A stretch of DNA of 64,000 bases from Datnioides undecimradiatus (Eukaryota; Chordata; Actinopteri; Lobotiformes; Datnioididae). Shown here piece after piece: positions 13,285-25,618 of this stretch (position 1 is its first letter; each line of letters begins with the position of its first letter). Where the stretch lies: NCBI GenBank assembly GCA_008933995.1, contig WARS01000025.1, positions 7,671,477 through 7,735,476 of the forward strand. The letters are read 5' to 3'. Position numbers and translations under genes: made by a program. The notes beneath the pieces are model-generated. The model made no database searches, was not told the DNA's origin, and saw only the letters and a program-made list of their open reading frames with translations.

Positions 13285-13760
13285 TCTCTCCAGCTGTGCA
13301 GAAGAACCCAAAATGCAGACACAGACCAGGAGTCCAGGACTGATTAAATAATGTTTATTTGCAACCGGAGCTGAACCTTGCAGGTGGAGTTGAGCGAACC
13401 GTAGCAGAGCAGGTAGCCTGACTGACTGAGCGTAGAGCTTAGCAGGCAGGTACCAACAGAGAAACGCATAGCCAGACATGCAAAACACTGACAGGGATGA
13501 GGCTGGATGTGGCATGAAGACAGGGTTTCTGTTGTGGTGAACCCCAGGTGCTGGCTGAACGGGAAATTAGTCAGATTCAGGTGACAAGGCAGGAACAAAC
13601 ATACTAGCAGCAAACCCAGACTGGTTGAAGGAGTCGGTCTTTTATGCTGGAGTGGCTCGTTAAGTCGATTGCATGATTGAGTGCAGGTGCTCAGGTGGAT
13701 GATGGGAAAAAGAGTCCAGGAGGCCACACAAACGCATGGAAAAGGAGATGCTCTAACACA
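13285..13760. repeat. Dispersed repeat with 'ACCCAAAATGCAGACACAGACC' end
   Basis: The segment starts with 'aacccaaaatgcagacacag' and 'aggactgattaaataatgtttattt'. It continues through 'aggaacaaacatactagcagc', 'ttttatgctggagtggctcg' and 'tgcatgattgagtgcaggtgctc'. This resembles a common non-autonomous teleost repeat. The 224-codon minus-strand frame at 13344-14018 runs mostly through it and has no recognisable domain, so I do not call it a gene. Confidence 0.45.
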
Positions 13761-16700
13761 AACGACTGCTTCAATCAATAGAGAGCAGGAGAATACATGA
13801 TGCTGGGGCTTTTTGCCTCCAAATGTGCAAAATATTAATTCTTTGATCATATATTTTGAGATTTGTTCACATAAACCTACATTATGATGCAGTTTAAGTG
13901 AAGTCTTTGCCTTTCTGTTTGAACACAAATGCAGTATTTTAACATAACATTGAATTCCCACTGTGGCACCATGCACTGGACGACAAAATGAGACGTTGTG
14001 GTTTAAAACGCAGCACATCCTACGTTGGTCCTTGGTTCACACACGCTCCAAGCCTGAATAAAACCATCTGATCCCTGAATGAAGGCTTACAGGTGGCTAA
14101 CGTTAGCGAGCCAGCTAGCATGCAGCACGGTTGAGCACAACTGGCAATGTGAAGGTGTTACCTTACACTCTGTGATACTTTGTGATGCGAGATGCACAGT
14201 TTTGAAACACTTTTAGACTAAATGTCTAATTTATCAATTGATGAGTAATTGACAGATTAAATAACAATGGTAATAATTTGGATTTTAAGTCCTAATCTTC
14301 ATCTCAGACCATATATTAGGTTAGATTACCATTCACCTCCATTCAATCCAGCAACAAAAACAAAAGACAACATCACATAATGATTCACACAACACAGGAA
14401 ATATGTTTTTGCAGCGCTGGCCCATCTGAAAAGCTGAAAATCAAATCCAGTAGCCAGCTTGTGTTTGTCAATAGTTTATTGATCGCTGCGGTCAGACTCA
14501 CTTTTCCATGGATCAACAAGATATTTTATAACTCTGTGTGGTTTGACTCCTCTGCTGTTCCCAGTTTGCTCACTTTGTGGGCTCATCCGAGGCTCCTGCA
14601 GCCGCGTTTTGTTGTCACGTTCACCCCCTGAACATCTCCCTTGCTGCTGGCATTTGGATCGCTGTCTCTCTCTGTTTATATGTATTTGTGCTTCTCTTTT
14701 CTCTCTCGGCTCTTTCTCCTCGTTCCCCACGGATCTCCCAGGCACTTTGGCTCTCAACTGCTCTCTCCCTCTCTCTCCTTCTTTTCCTCTTTCTCTCACA
14801 CTCTCATCGTCCATCTCACATCTTCTCTCTGTGGTGTCTCGGTGAGTGCCAGGCAAGGGGGCGTCCCTGGAGTGACCTTGCGGGTAATGAGCTCCTGATC
14901 ACGAGTCAGGAAACCCGGCATTCAACGCCCACCCCGCCACCACCCCCTCTCCCCTCACCCCATGCAACACACACACTCAAAAAAAAAAAAAACCCCAACT
15001 ACACAGCTAGCTATCGTGTGCTCAGGCCACAAAGAGAAATAGTATTGGAGAGGCAGGGCAGCGGGGCAGAGGTGCAGATGAAAAGAGTCTAGAGAAACTT
15101 CTTCAAGCTCTGATATACAACTACCAGACCTCCAAAATAAAGTAAGTGGACTTGTTTTTTTCCTCTTCTCGGTGCACACTTACTGATGCATGCCTCTCGT
15201 GGGGTAGGTGTGATGTGATGGTGAGGTGGTCACTCGAGGAGCAAAGCAGGCTGGAAAGTTTAGAGCTGCATTCTGTGCAGAGAGACGACGCAAAGGCCTC
15301 TTTTTGATGCTTGTTTCTGCATCTGTGTGCACGATGGATGTGGGATTTAAGTGATTTCCACCACTGCCAGTATCCACCCCGGTTGTTTTTAAAGCCCACT
15401 GTAAGAAAACTTTTGGGTAAAAGCTGCAAAAGAAAACCAAAGTTTACTCTCTTGATCAAAACAATATTTTGCATTAATGCATTTTTCCTGCTACTTCGCC
15501 TTTCCACTTAACTGTTTTACATTTTACCAGAACACTTTTGTAGACATGGTCCTAATCGCTTCTTTGTTGCTCTTCCCATTTTAAGCAGATTTTGCCCCGA
15601 GGCTGTTGATAGGAGATAATAAACATATGAAAACATAAAAGACTATTAAGCTTAAAACGCTGAGAATTATAACCGCAGATGGAAAAGTGGCTTGTAGACA
15701 TATTGGGTAAACAATTGGAAAGTCCCAATAATCCAGCAGCCATGGGCTATGGACTGTGGTGTTAAATCATTAACGGGTCCGTTTCCTCAGTGATTAGACT
15801 TCAAACATCCATATGTTTTGTTTATTATCGCTATCAGCCAAAGATACACAAGCCCAGTTGAGTACATCTGTGCATGTGTGCTGGTTGAAGTGGGCCACTT
15901 TTGCTAAGGATGTCGTAATTTGGGTCAGGCCTGACTGGAATGACAAACCCCGGCGAGCAGTATTGTATCAGCGCTATGTGGTCCGGCAAGACCTTCTGCT
16001 TTGCGTTGCCATGGCTTTCTTCAGCTCTGGTATAGCAACCCGAGTCAGACCAAACAGTGTTCCTCTCTGTCTTATGGGCATTCCTGCTGCGGACAAAAGC
16101 CTTCCTCGGGCTCATTCTTGCCCGAAATGAGGTGTCCGCTTCATTTCTTTAGAATCAACACATGGTGTGGTCCTAATGAAAGAGCTGGGGGAGATTAAAC
16201 ATGAGGTGGAGATGAGCTTGAGAAACCAGCCTTGGTCCGTAGGAAGTCAGAACACAATGTGGATTAAGCTGGAGGACAGCCAGCAGGGCCAAACTCATAA
16301 AACCGCTTCATTTCTAAACACATCCTGGCATTTTTTTCTGCTTCCAAGATGGCCACTTGGAGGCCTTTAAGAGACATTTTACACACGCTGCCCTTTTCTC
16401 TTGTTAAACGCTTGCCCCGCAGCCTTCACCACGTGATCTCGCCTATATGTCAAGACTAAACACAAAGCCAGCTCATTTCCGCCTGCGTCCTCACAAATGC
16501 TTTGACGAGACTGTTCTCCATGGAGGAGCTGGAGCAATAAGGCATAGAATTGCGCTGTTAGGACCCTGAGAAGTCCGCACCAGGGGGGAGGGAAACGCTC
16601 TGAATGGAGCCAATTCTCGTCTATAGGGCACAAGTAAGTGAGAGAGGGAGAGAAGGAGAGAAAGAGGGAGAAAGAGGGTAGGGGGGTGAGGACATACACA

Positions 16701-16932
16701 AAGATCCTCACATTGAGAGGCTGGTTTATTCTTGTGGGGTACGCACTGACCCCTCACATGTGGGATGAACAGAATGAGCCTTGATGGGGTCCGGAGGGCC
16801 TCCAAAGAAAGGGAGGACAGGATAAAGAGAGGAACAGAAGAAAAGAGGAGGGGAGGGACGCCAGGAGAGAGGCCTGTCAAGGAACCATCCTTCATTGCAT
16901 CCACTTGTAGACGTCATAGCGCAGAAGCTGCA
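13761..16932. other. Non-coding stretch, no gene seen
   Basis: I find no supported exon. The CT/TC-rich part at 14660-14830 and the GA-rich part at 16636-16690 produce overlapping low-complexity frames on both strands. A short poly-A follows a CA run at about 14968-14992. Confidence 0.5.
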
Positions 16933-17148
16933 ATGAATCAGAGCTGGATTCTGGTGTATCTCGACTTGGGTCTTATTTCCTTAGTTTTGGCCGCCGTTCC
17001 CATTGGTAGTATGTTAATTACTGAGATGTGGGAACACGATGAAAGAGCTAAAAGAAACAATTATACAGATTTTAACTCACAAGTGGCTGATTATAAAGCA
17101 GAAAGGTCAAAATCAAAGCCGGAGAAGCTCAGACATCCTGACTTTTAG
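16933..17148 (+). CDS. Candidate small single-pass membrane protein (71 aa, unrecognised)
   Basis: A 71-codon frame ends in TAG at 17146-17148. I do not recognise the family. Residues 5-29 form a hydrophobic helix with one buried Asp (D11) and a proline-glycine (P23, G25). A strongly charged tail follows (EMWEHDERAKRNN), then a polar Lys/Glu/Ser C-terminus ending RHPDF. Two N-glycosylation sequons are present (N2-Q-S, N43-Y-T). The frame is open 56 codons further upstream to 16765, but that part is low-complexity GA-rich sequence. Met at 16933 was chosen because it immediately precedes the hydrophobic segment and has G at -3. A possible splice acceptor (cacttgtag) ends near 16910. The helix-plus-charged-tail layout and even codon use distinguish it from the chance frames nearby, but no homology search was possible. 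It may be a real micropeptide gene or a chance frame. Confidence 0.4.
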   Translation: MNQSWILVYLDLGLISLVLAAVPIGSMLITEMWEHDERAKRNNYTDFNSQVADYKAERSKSKPEKLRHPDF

Positions 17149-18535
17149 CTCCTAATGCTCCAAAACCTTGGCATCCCTCACTTCCCATCATGCATTTCAG
17201 AGTCTCTGTCATTCAACATTTGTGGCTCCAGGTTTCAACATCATCAGCCTTATTTCCCATTTTACTACAGGTCTTTTCCCAACCTGAGCAGTAATGTCCA
17301 ATGAACCTCTGTAAACAACCCATAGGTCAAACAAACACCCATGGGTTGAACTTCCTGGTTCAACAAATGCGACAAAGTTTGATAAATGACTGATATTGGG
17401 CAGCTCCCAACAGCTTTACATGGTCTATCAAACACTCCCAGTAAGATTTCGATTAAGTAAAATCCCCTTTCAATCCCATTTCCTTAACAAAATATCTATA
17501 ATGAGTTGCACATACTTTAGATGTTGAAAAATGATTTTTATCATTGTTTTGAATGTTTTACCTCAGATTTTGAAATGTCTGGCTGTTTGTCTTGTTCTGA
17601 CCATCATCAATCATTTAAAATCAACAATGAATCATCTAGTTTTCTTTAACTTTTGCAAAAACATGCCATCAACGTTGATAGAACCTATCATTTATCATTA
17701 TTACATATATTCCACATGACAGTTGACAATATTAATTGAGATTGTGCACACAACTCCAACTTTAGCCTGTTTTACCTGATGATAGTGTGAGTTTTGTGAG
17801 TTTACCACCATCTTTGAAGCCTCCAGTTTCAGTTTTATCTCTGAATACACTGGTTTTTGGCTTGTTTACAACCCTTCTGGTTGTCTGACCACTCAGTGCC
17901 TCCCTGTTGTACTTTGTTTTTGGCAAAGTTGTTGTGCCCCCTGCTGAGCATGCGGTACTCAATAACCAATAAAAATAATGGTCAACACACCAAAAATAAT
18001 GGTGGATTTATACTCCAACTGCAGTTCTCCTGGAGACGCAGATGTGCTCACAATCAAAGTCGCCGAGCTGGCCGCCGAAATCTCACCTAATCTTTTATTC
18101 AGCCGTGGGGACTGCAAGGGGACCGGCACCTGAGGCTGCTGGGTTAATAGTCGTGTGGAAATGCAGACGTTCTCATGGAGACGTCAAGCGAGCAGCTATC
18201 TCATTACAGGCAAGGGCGACACAATCAAAGCTGTCTGCAAAACCTCTAAGCCGGTGATGAGAGAATGTTCCTCTTGTGTGGTGTTGGTCCCCATTGTCTG
18301 AGGGAGCCCATTGATGGGGCTACTAACGCCTTTTGTGGATGGGTTTTTATAGGCGAGTCAGGGGTTTGTGTTCGTGCATGAGTGTCGAGGCATGTTCTGA
18401 ATCCCTGAGCTCGCTTTTTGATCAGAAACAAACTTCCGCCGTCGAGCGTCGAGGTGCTCGTTTCCTTCCCTTCCTCAAATTCACACGGATTTTCCACTTT
18501 TCCTGTGGAAAAACAAATATCTAATTGTGGCCTGC

Positions 18536-18536
<1 letters not shown>

Positions 18537-18567
<31 letters not shown>
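18537..18567. repeat. (TC)n microsatellite
   Basis: About 15 uninterrupted TC dinucleotides. Confidence 0.97.
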
Positions 18568-18570
<3 letters not shown>

Positions 18571-21500
18571 CTGCTGCTGGCTTGATCTGGTGTTTGATCC
18601 TCGGAGAGCTAATGATCACCCGAGGCTTTCCACTGTAATCAATCCGCTCATTAGTGTCCCACTCAGTCACACACCCGCCCACACAGACTTACAGGCACAT
18701 GCACAAACATACTCCGACTGTCCCCCGGCCTGCCAGTAGGTGACTTAAAGAGCTGGGGGCAAAGGTTGCAAGGCTGGAACATAAGTTCTGCTCCTACTGG
18801 GAAAGTAAACACACAGCACTCCGAGACTGGGCTGTAACATTTAATTGGCTGCGTTTGATTATATTTCAGTGTTGGTCTGCAGCGCATTAAGATTTATGAC
18901 TCCATATTAGTGTTTTATAGCTCATTTGCTTCAAACCATGCTAACTTGTTTTGAATTCAAGCAGTTTGTCCATCGTTGAATGCATCTGCTGGGGGGGTTA
19001 TGAAAACAGTATAGGGGCCGTTCTGTGATAAGTCTCAGTTAATTAAAACTCTAATGTAACATTGTAACATGTTGGCTCGACATTTACTGGAGGAGTCATT
19101 TTAACAGAAATGTTAATCAATAGCTGCCTGTTATATAGAGTATAAAGGCATCCCAAGGTACTGGGGCTGTACGGCATTGATTCAAAACTGGTTCAGTTGT
19201 TAAGACTGCGATTGACACTTATGGCGAAAACCACAGGACGGAAACACAACATAGAGAGACGGACAACATTAGCATTCACTCAGAGAGGTGTTTAAGTCCA
19301 CCTGATTAATTTAAGTCCAATAGCTCTGTCATAGAAAACAACAACACCTCAACGACTCCTGAGGGAAATATCTAGTGTTTACTCTTCGTGGTGTGCTCCA
19401 TATAGTTGCAAACTTTGTCACTGTTCCCCATAGAACTCTATGTAAAAAAGAACCGTTTTCAACATGTCATTGCTGCTGGAATTACCTTAAAGAGGCTGAA
19501 AAGCTCTATAGACAGTAGATAATTGAAATGCATTACCCTTAACCTGACACCTTACCCTGAGGTCCCTAATACGTGGACCTCAGTCTGGGACAAGATAGGA
19601 CCCTATCTGGGTCTAGACTCAGACTTAAAATATTATGAAATATGAATTTTGTTGATGTATTCCTATTTTAGCTGGTGCACCATTTCTAGATTTTACAGAG
19701 CAGCCAAGGAAGCCCAGAAACCAACCACATGCTTTGCAAAACATATTGGAATATGTTAGTTATTCTGGGATTGTGCATCGAATCAATAACAAACAACGAA
19801 GTGAACAGACGAGACAAGGGACAGACGAAAGACATTTCACGTGTCTTGCCGAGAAGACATGAGAAAACAGCTTTGACTCAAGAAAAGACTCTTTCGCGTT
19901 CGGTCCCCCCAGACAAACAACAATGGGTCTCATACCTGAGACCGAGGCGTTGATTAAAAGCTGCAGCGTGAACTCAAATGTGAGGCGAGGGCACGGAAAA
20001 TCAAACATTTCATATAGCACCGACTCATAACACAAGTTAGACATTATGACCTTTGCTTGAGGAAATTCTCTCTAACTGAACCTCTTTGAATTTTCGTTTT
20101 TCCACCCCTCTGCATCACACCCATCTGTCAGCTTTATCTCCGATCAATAATGCTGGGAGCGAGGGGCGGGGGGGGGGGCACCGCCGGAATCTGTTGACCC
20201 TGTTGAAATATTAACAATTCTGCATAGTTGGTGGATGAATCTCTGCTGCTTCAATGCAAGAGCAACTGTTTTCACAATGCACATATGTCGTATGACCCGT
20301 GCAGATAAGTATGCATGACATGTAAATAAGGAGCTTGCGAACGCGCACAGCGGCTTGCGTGCCGCTCGGTTATCTCACGCACAGCTTAAGCAGTTCCTGC
20401 AGTGTGTAAGATACGGCGCAGGCTGTGGACAGAGATGCTAGTGAAGCAAGTGTCAAGCAGGGAATACGGGTCCTGAGGGTGCTCCCTCGCTCACCAGCTT
20501 GTGTGCACAAGGCTTCAGAGTGTGAAGCACAGGGGAGCGGGTAGTGTTTGCATTCCTCTAATGAACTGAGGGATGATCTTGTCTCTCTGACGTACCATGT
20601 CATCGGAGGAAATAGAGAGGGAGAGAGATTGACTGGACGAATAGTGCTGCTTCATTTCAAAACATAATAGCATATTGGAAACATTCGGCTATTATGTGAA
20701 TGCAGCGGTAGTTGCTTATAGAAATGTTATTTTAATTGGCCATCTGGCCATTGTTCCATTAGTCAGGAGGACTTGTTGAAACCAGGTGCTGCAGAAATAA
20801 AAGTAAGCCAACGTTATCGACTTGGAAAACTTTCTCCCCAATGCAGAGCCTTGCTAAATGGCCCATAGGTAAAACCCTGAGGGGACTGTTAAATAAGATA
20901 CAGCCAAAATGCTGCCAAAGCTTCACCTTAACACTGTAATCTATTGCTCCAATCAATGCAATCTCGTTTTATTTAGAGCCGTTGTATTTAGAGACGCTCT
21001 TTCACTGCCTCTTTAGCCGCGAGTGGCTTCGACCCAGCCCGCTAGAGTTATTAGCGATATTATAATCATTTCTACAGGGAGAGATTTGAGTCTCGCGAGG
21101 TGTAAAGTGAAGACTGTGTAGGCTCGGGAAAAGTGGAGCATTCAGAGAGGCGTCGGGTCGCTCTTACTTGCAGGGATGCGGGGATTTGTTTTGATGTGGC
21201 CACTGATGTCGAATGGAAAGTTAAATTGATCGTGCAGCCTCGCTGTGGAACACCGTCTGCCACTTAGTGTCTCCATTCCAATCCCACCGCTAATTGGATT
21301 GCTAATGGTAATGCCGCGCCGGGGTGACAAACTTCTCTGATTAGAAGGGGTTTGCATAGTTTATCGCGGAATCCGGTCGCGTTTTAAGTGCAGCGATCAC
21401 ACGTGAGCGAGCGATTCGATCACTCGTTCAATGAAATTACATGTTTAGGACAGAGAATCTCAGCTTTTTCCTTCTTTGCAGCTCTTTTTATTAGGCCAAG

Positions 21501-24500
21501 CAGCAGATACCAGGCTTCTTAAAGAAAAAGCCAGACCTTCAATACTTAATACCAAAATAAATTTAGACAGTTTATACAGCCTGCTACTGCCAAAGGGGGT
21601 GTCTAATCCTTGGTTGAATCTCAGCAGGTTTTAATCTGGCCCAGTGGAGAGCAACTCTGGGACGTCGTCCTGCTCCTCCCTCAAGGCAACACATTCTGGA
21701 GAAAGTACGATTCGGAAAGTTAAACCACCTCAGACGGATGTGCAGAGGATTAGACCGGCCCACTCCATGGTCACAAACACCACGGATGGTTTTACGTCCA
21801 CCCACCAATAAGTGATTAGAGACCAGGATCAGGAAAAGGTGGGGGTGTGTTCGACAAAGCCCCGAGGGAGAAAACGCTCTGTCAGTCGCTACCTACTTGC
21901 CCCGAATACCTTTAAAAATGCACGTGCGTGTCGCAGCTGTCCCCTCAGCTGTGACTGAACCATGCATTTTGAATCCCCCAACTCGAGAGTTAAAAGTTTC
22001 ATTCACATGGACGGAGACGGGAGAAGGAGGAGTGAGAGAGGAGAGGGAGAGAGAGAATCATTAGTCATATCCATTAGTATTCCATCCACAGCTTGTGCTG
22101 TGAGACAGCCGGTCTGTCCAAACAAACAACCAGCAGAGGGGGGATGCCTCATTATTACTTCCCCTCTTTTTTCTCACCCGGAGTTCACATTCCATCTGAC
22201 CACAAACACCAAGCCAGGGCTGTGGCCTTGCCCTCTGTCTCCGCTGGAGTTTAGAGATGTTAGCGGGGCTAGTAAAGCAACAATTCACATGCTGTTCAGT
22301 ACACGAAGAGGACAGTACGGTACAAGAGGCAGCGTCCTGAGAGAGGGGAGGCGAAAACACAATGTGAATCCATGATGTTTAGTCCTCCGTGTGTTCGAGG
22401 TTGACGCCGTCTACAGACTGATGCATTGTCTGGCTGGAAGGGGGGGGCGTCTCTCCACCCTTGAGACGACCGCTCTTCACACTGCCTGCCACCTTCCCTT
22501 CCCAACAGTTTATCACAGAGAGATCCCAGTGCTCCCAGCGGCGAACAAACCAGAGCGACTGAGGCTCTGGCAGCCTCTTTGACACAGGCGACAGGAATGC
22601 TGCAAATATCTGCAAAAATGCAAATTGGTGCACATTTGCTTTAACTACCTTTATGTGAGAATATTCATGAGGACGTGACAAGATTATATAATTAATGGAG
22701 CATGAGTAACTCTCGAAGACGAAGGCATTTCACTGCTGCTTCCCACCTCAGACGGGGTTTTTTTTGTTTTTTCATGAATGGATTTGTCACATCTGACCTA
22801 CATGTACTCTCTGGTGTTTCTATCAGCCTTCATGGTTTATTGAGAGAGAGGTGACGTGCGACAAGCAACCCCTCTGGACTTGAACCAGGAATGTTGCAGG
22901 GATGCTGCCCCCACCACCACCAACGCCATGCTCTGTTTGCTCCTCGCTCTGTTTGGGCTTAGAGGGGGAGTAGAAACATGCAAGCCCAGCTCTGACTTTG
23001 AAATTGGGTGCGGTGCACACACCGAACTCCAATATTGCATCCAGGCAATGCACCAGATCTTTCCATTATCTTCTGTGGAGACCAGACCCCTAGCTACTCC
23101 TTTGTTAGGTTTAGAAAATGGTTTAGTTTGAATTAAGTGCATTAATTAAATGTTTTTTAAATCTTATCTGAGTACATTAAAACAAGTTAAAGATGACTTT
23201 TCCACACAGGACGCAAATGCTGCTCTCCCAGGTGAAAGTTTGGTTTTGAGCGCAGGTAGGACCCCAACAAACGCTGGACCTTCACACTGGAGACAGATGT
23301 TCACGTCCCGTCTGAAACCAAAAGTCAACTTTGGCTTGTTTTCACGTAAGTTGACTCAGTCAGGAGCCTCACATATCTATTTTACCCAAACCGTGATCTC
23401 CACCTAAAGCTTCGGGACTGTTTCATTACTGTAGCTCTATGTTTATTACTGTTACCATGACGACAAAGCCAATATTGATCAGATAGCTGTTATCACATGC
23501 ATGCAAAAGTGGAGTCTGGCGTATGCACTGCATGCAATTTAAAGGTGTAAAGTTGTGTTATTGGTACGCTGACTGACGAGACAGGGCGGCAGCTTGACAC
23601 AGATGCAGCAGCAAGTACCACAGAGTGAATTCAATAAATGTCTTGATATTGCAACTGTTCTATCTCAGTTCAGCATCAGCAGTTTCTTTTTTCGGGGCCA
23701 GAACTGGATCTTTTATCTTTCTTTTTTTTTTAATGCACAAATTGAAAAAAGCGGACGAAAACACGTCGATGGAAATGTGCTGTGAGATGTCCTCAGACAC
23801 CAGGTGACCTCTGTGCCCTCAGAAGAGTGTGCGGCAGTATTACACCGTTTAAGAGCACAAAAGCATGTCTCTGGGGGCAGCACCCTGAACCGGCAATTTA
23901 AAATATCTTTTCTTGCAAGTCAGACGCTGAACTCCCGAGTGACCTTTAGACATAATCATCAGGGAATATAGAGAAAATCAGAGTGCTGGATTAATTTAAA
24001 TGGCAAATCCACCCAAAACCTCTATTCGTGGTGCTTCTGTCTCCTGCTTGCTTTGGTAGGTCCAAGGACTTGATCCCTCACCAGCTTCCCTCCCACAAAC
24101 ACTGTCAGTCTAGGGTTATGTACTGCTGAACCCTGGTCTCTGCATTCCCTAGCTTGTCCAATCAAAGCTCTGCATTAACTGACTTCAACAGTGTGACATT
24201 TAATAACCGTGTCACCTTTAATTCAGGTGGAATTGGCACGAAACCCTACTTTGTGCCTTCGCGGTCGATCAGAAGCCACGCGGCTGCTCTTTGGAGGGCC
24301 CGGTAATTTAAAATCTAATATGTACGATATGAAAAGCTGAAGGAATGTGACGGTGATAAGATAAACAAACACAAACTTTATTGTGTTATGCGCAATCATT
24401 TGTGATTTGCATTCATTTGTTTTGTTTCTGCAGTAATTTATTTTTCGTTGATTGTCTTTATGATATATCCAATTAATTAATTACGTGCCAGTAATGCTCA

Positions 24501-25491
24501 GTTTCCACTCTCTAGTACAGAACATTGCACTTCCCCTGCAGCTCTTTCCACTGTGCACACTCTGCAGAGACAAGTCGAGTTATTGAATCAACTGTATGTC
24601 AGTTTGGGGCACTCGCATGCTCTTTTCACACAGAGTGAAACTACCTTGACTGCAGTGGCTGGTGTGACGCACATTAAAGTAAAAGAGGGTGTCAGCGGAG
24701 GCAGGAGCATCGCCGCGCTCTGCAGCGTTCCTACACGAGTGCTCGATGTCTCCTCTGACTGCTCTAATGCTCAGTGGCAAGTTGAAAGGTCACGTCGAGT
24801 GCCCCCGGGCTGTGACTGTGGGCAAGAGCCACTTCTCCCTCCCCCGCCACCACCTTTCAGCCTCCCTCTCCCTGCCCACCCCTTAACCCTGCATCCACCT
24901 CACAGCTGAGCACAGCCCGTGTCATAGAGGAGCCACCGGCATTCGCACAGCAGCTCTGAGCTGTGTTTTTGTTTTGAATGGGGAATGATTGGACGTGTCC
25001 ACGCAGCAAAATGGGCTCCCTTATTTACTTGTAAATTGTGCCACATATAGTATCGCCGTGTTTATGGTTTGGTAAATACAGCTGGAGCAAATAGCGTTCT
25101 GTGCAGATGAATGTAGACAATGACAGCAGCGGGGCACACAGAAAAATCTGGTGGGTTGCGTTCCTGATGGATGCAAATAGCTTAGTGCAGAGGCAGGGTG
25201 ACGGTGAATAGGATGGATCTGTGAGGTGGACGCCAGCCAGCGCCGCGTTGCACGCGCGAGAAAGACGATTAAATCAGATTGGTTGGATAATGGGCCATGT
25301 TTTAAAAAGAAGTGAAAACTGGGAACATTCGTACTCAAACCCGACCTTTTCAATCTGTGCACAAATAACACAACTTCACACTTGCAAACGGCGTTCAGTT
25401 CATTCGCCAAACTCCGATTTTGCTTGCGTGTCATAAGCTGATCCACCCGAGTTACTTCTGTGGAGAGCAGATCCACAGTCAGGTGACCTTT

Positions 25492-25505
25492 GTTGCCATG
25501 GTAAC
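25492..25505. promoter_or_regulatory. X-box-like palindrome (RFX type)
   Basis: GTTGCCATGGTAAC fits the palindromic RFX-factor X-box consensus (GTnRCC, 0-3 bases, RGYAAC). Only the motif is seen; binding is inferred. Confidence 0.4.
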
Positions 25506-25604
25506 AGCAATAAATAGGTGATTAACGTTGCAAAACAGTCGCAGTGTGGTTCGGTTCAAGCAGCAAAACTGAACAAGTACCATATCCATAGTTAGGTGAT
25601 GTTC

Positions 25605-25618
25605 GTTGCCATGGTAAC
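25605..25618. promoter_or_regulatory. Second X-box-like palindrome (RFX type)
   Basis: Identical to the 14-mer 113 bp upstream, inside the second copy of the duplicated unit. Confidence 0.4.

Noticed and set aside
13344-14018. 224-codon minus-strand open frame
   Set aside because: It mostly overlaps a dispersed repeat, is cysteine/leucine-rich without a recognisable motif, and shares the region with other frames.
14476-14856. 126-codon minus-strand frame rich in Arg/Glu
   Set aside because: It is the reverse strand of a CT-rich tract. The RE/ER repeats are compositional.
20738-20755. TTGGCCATCTGGCCATTG as an NFI site
   Set aside because: The half-site spacing is 6, not the 5 expected for NFI, so the match is not convincing.
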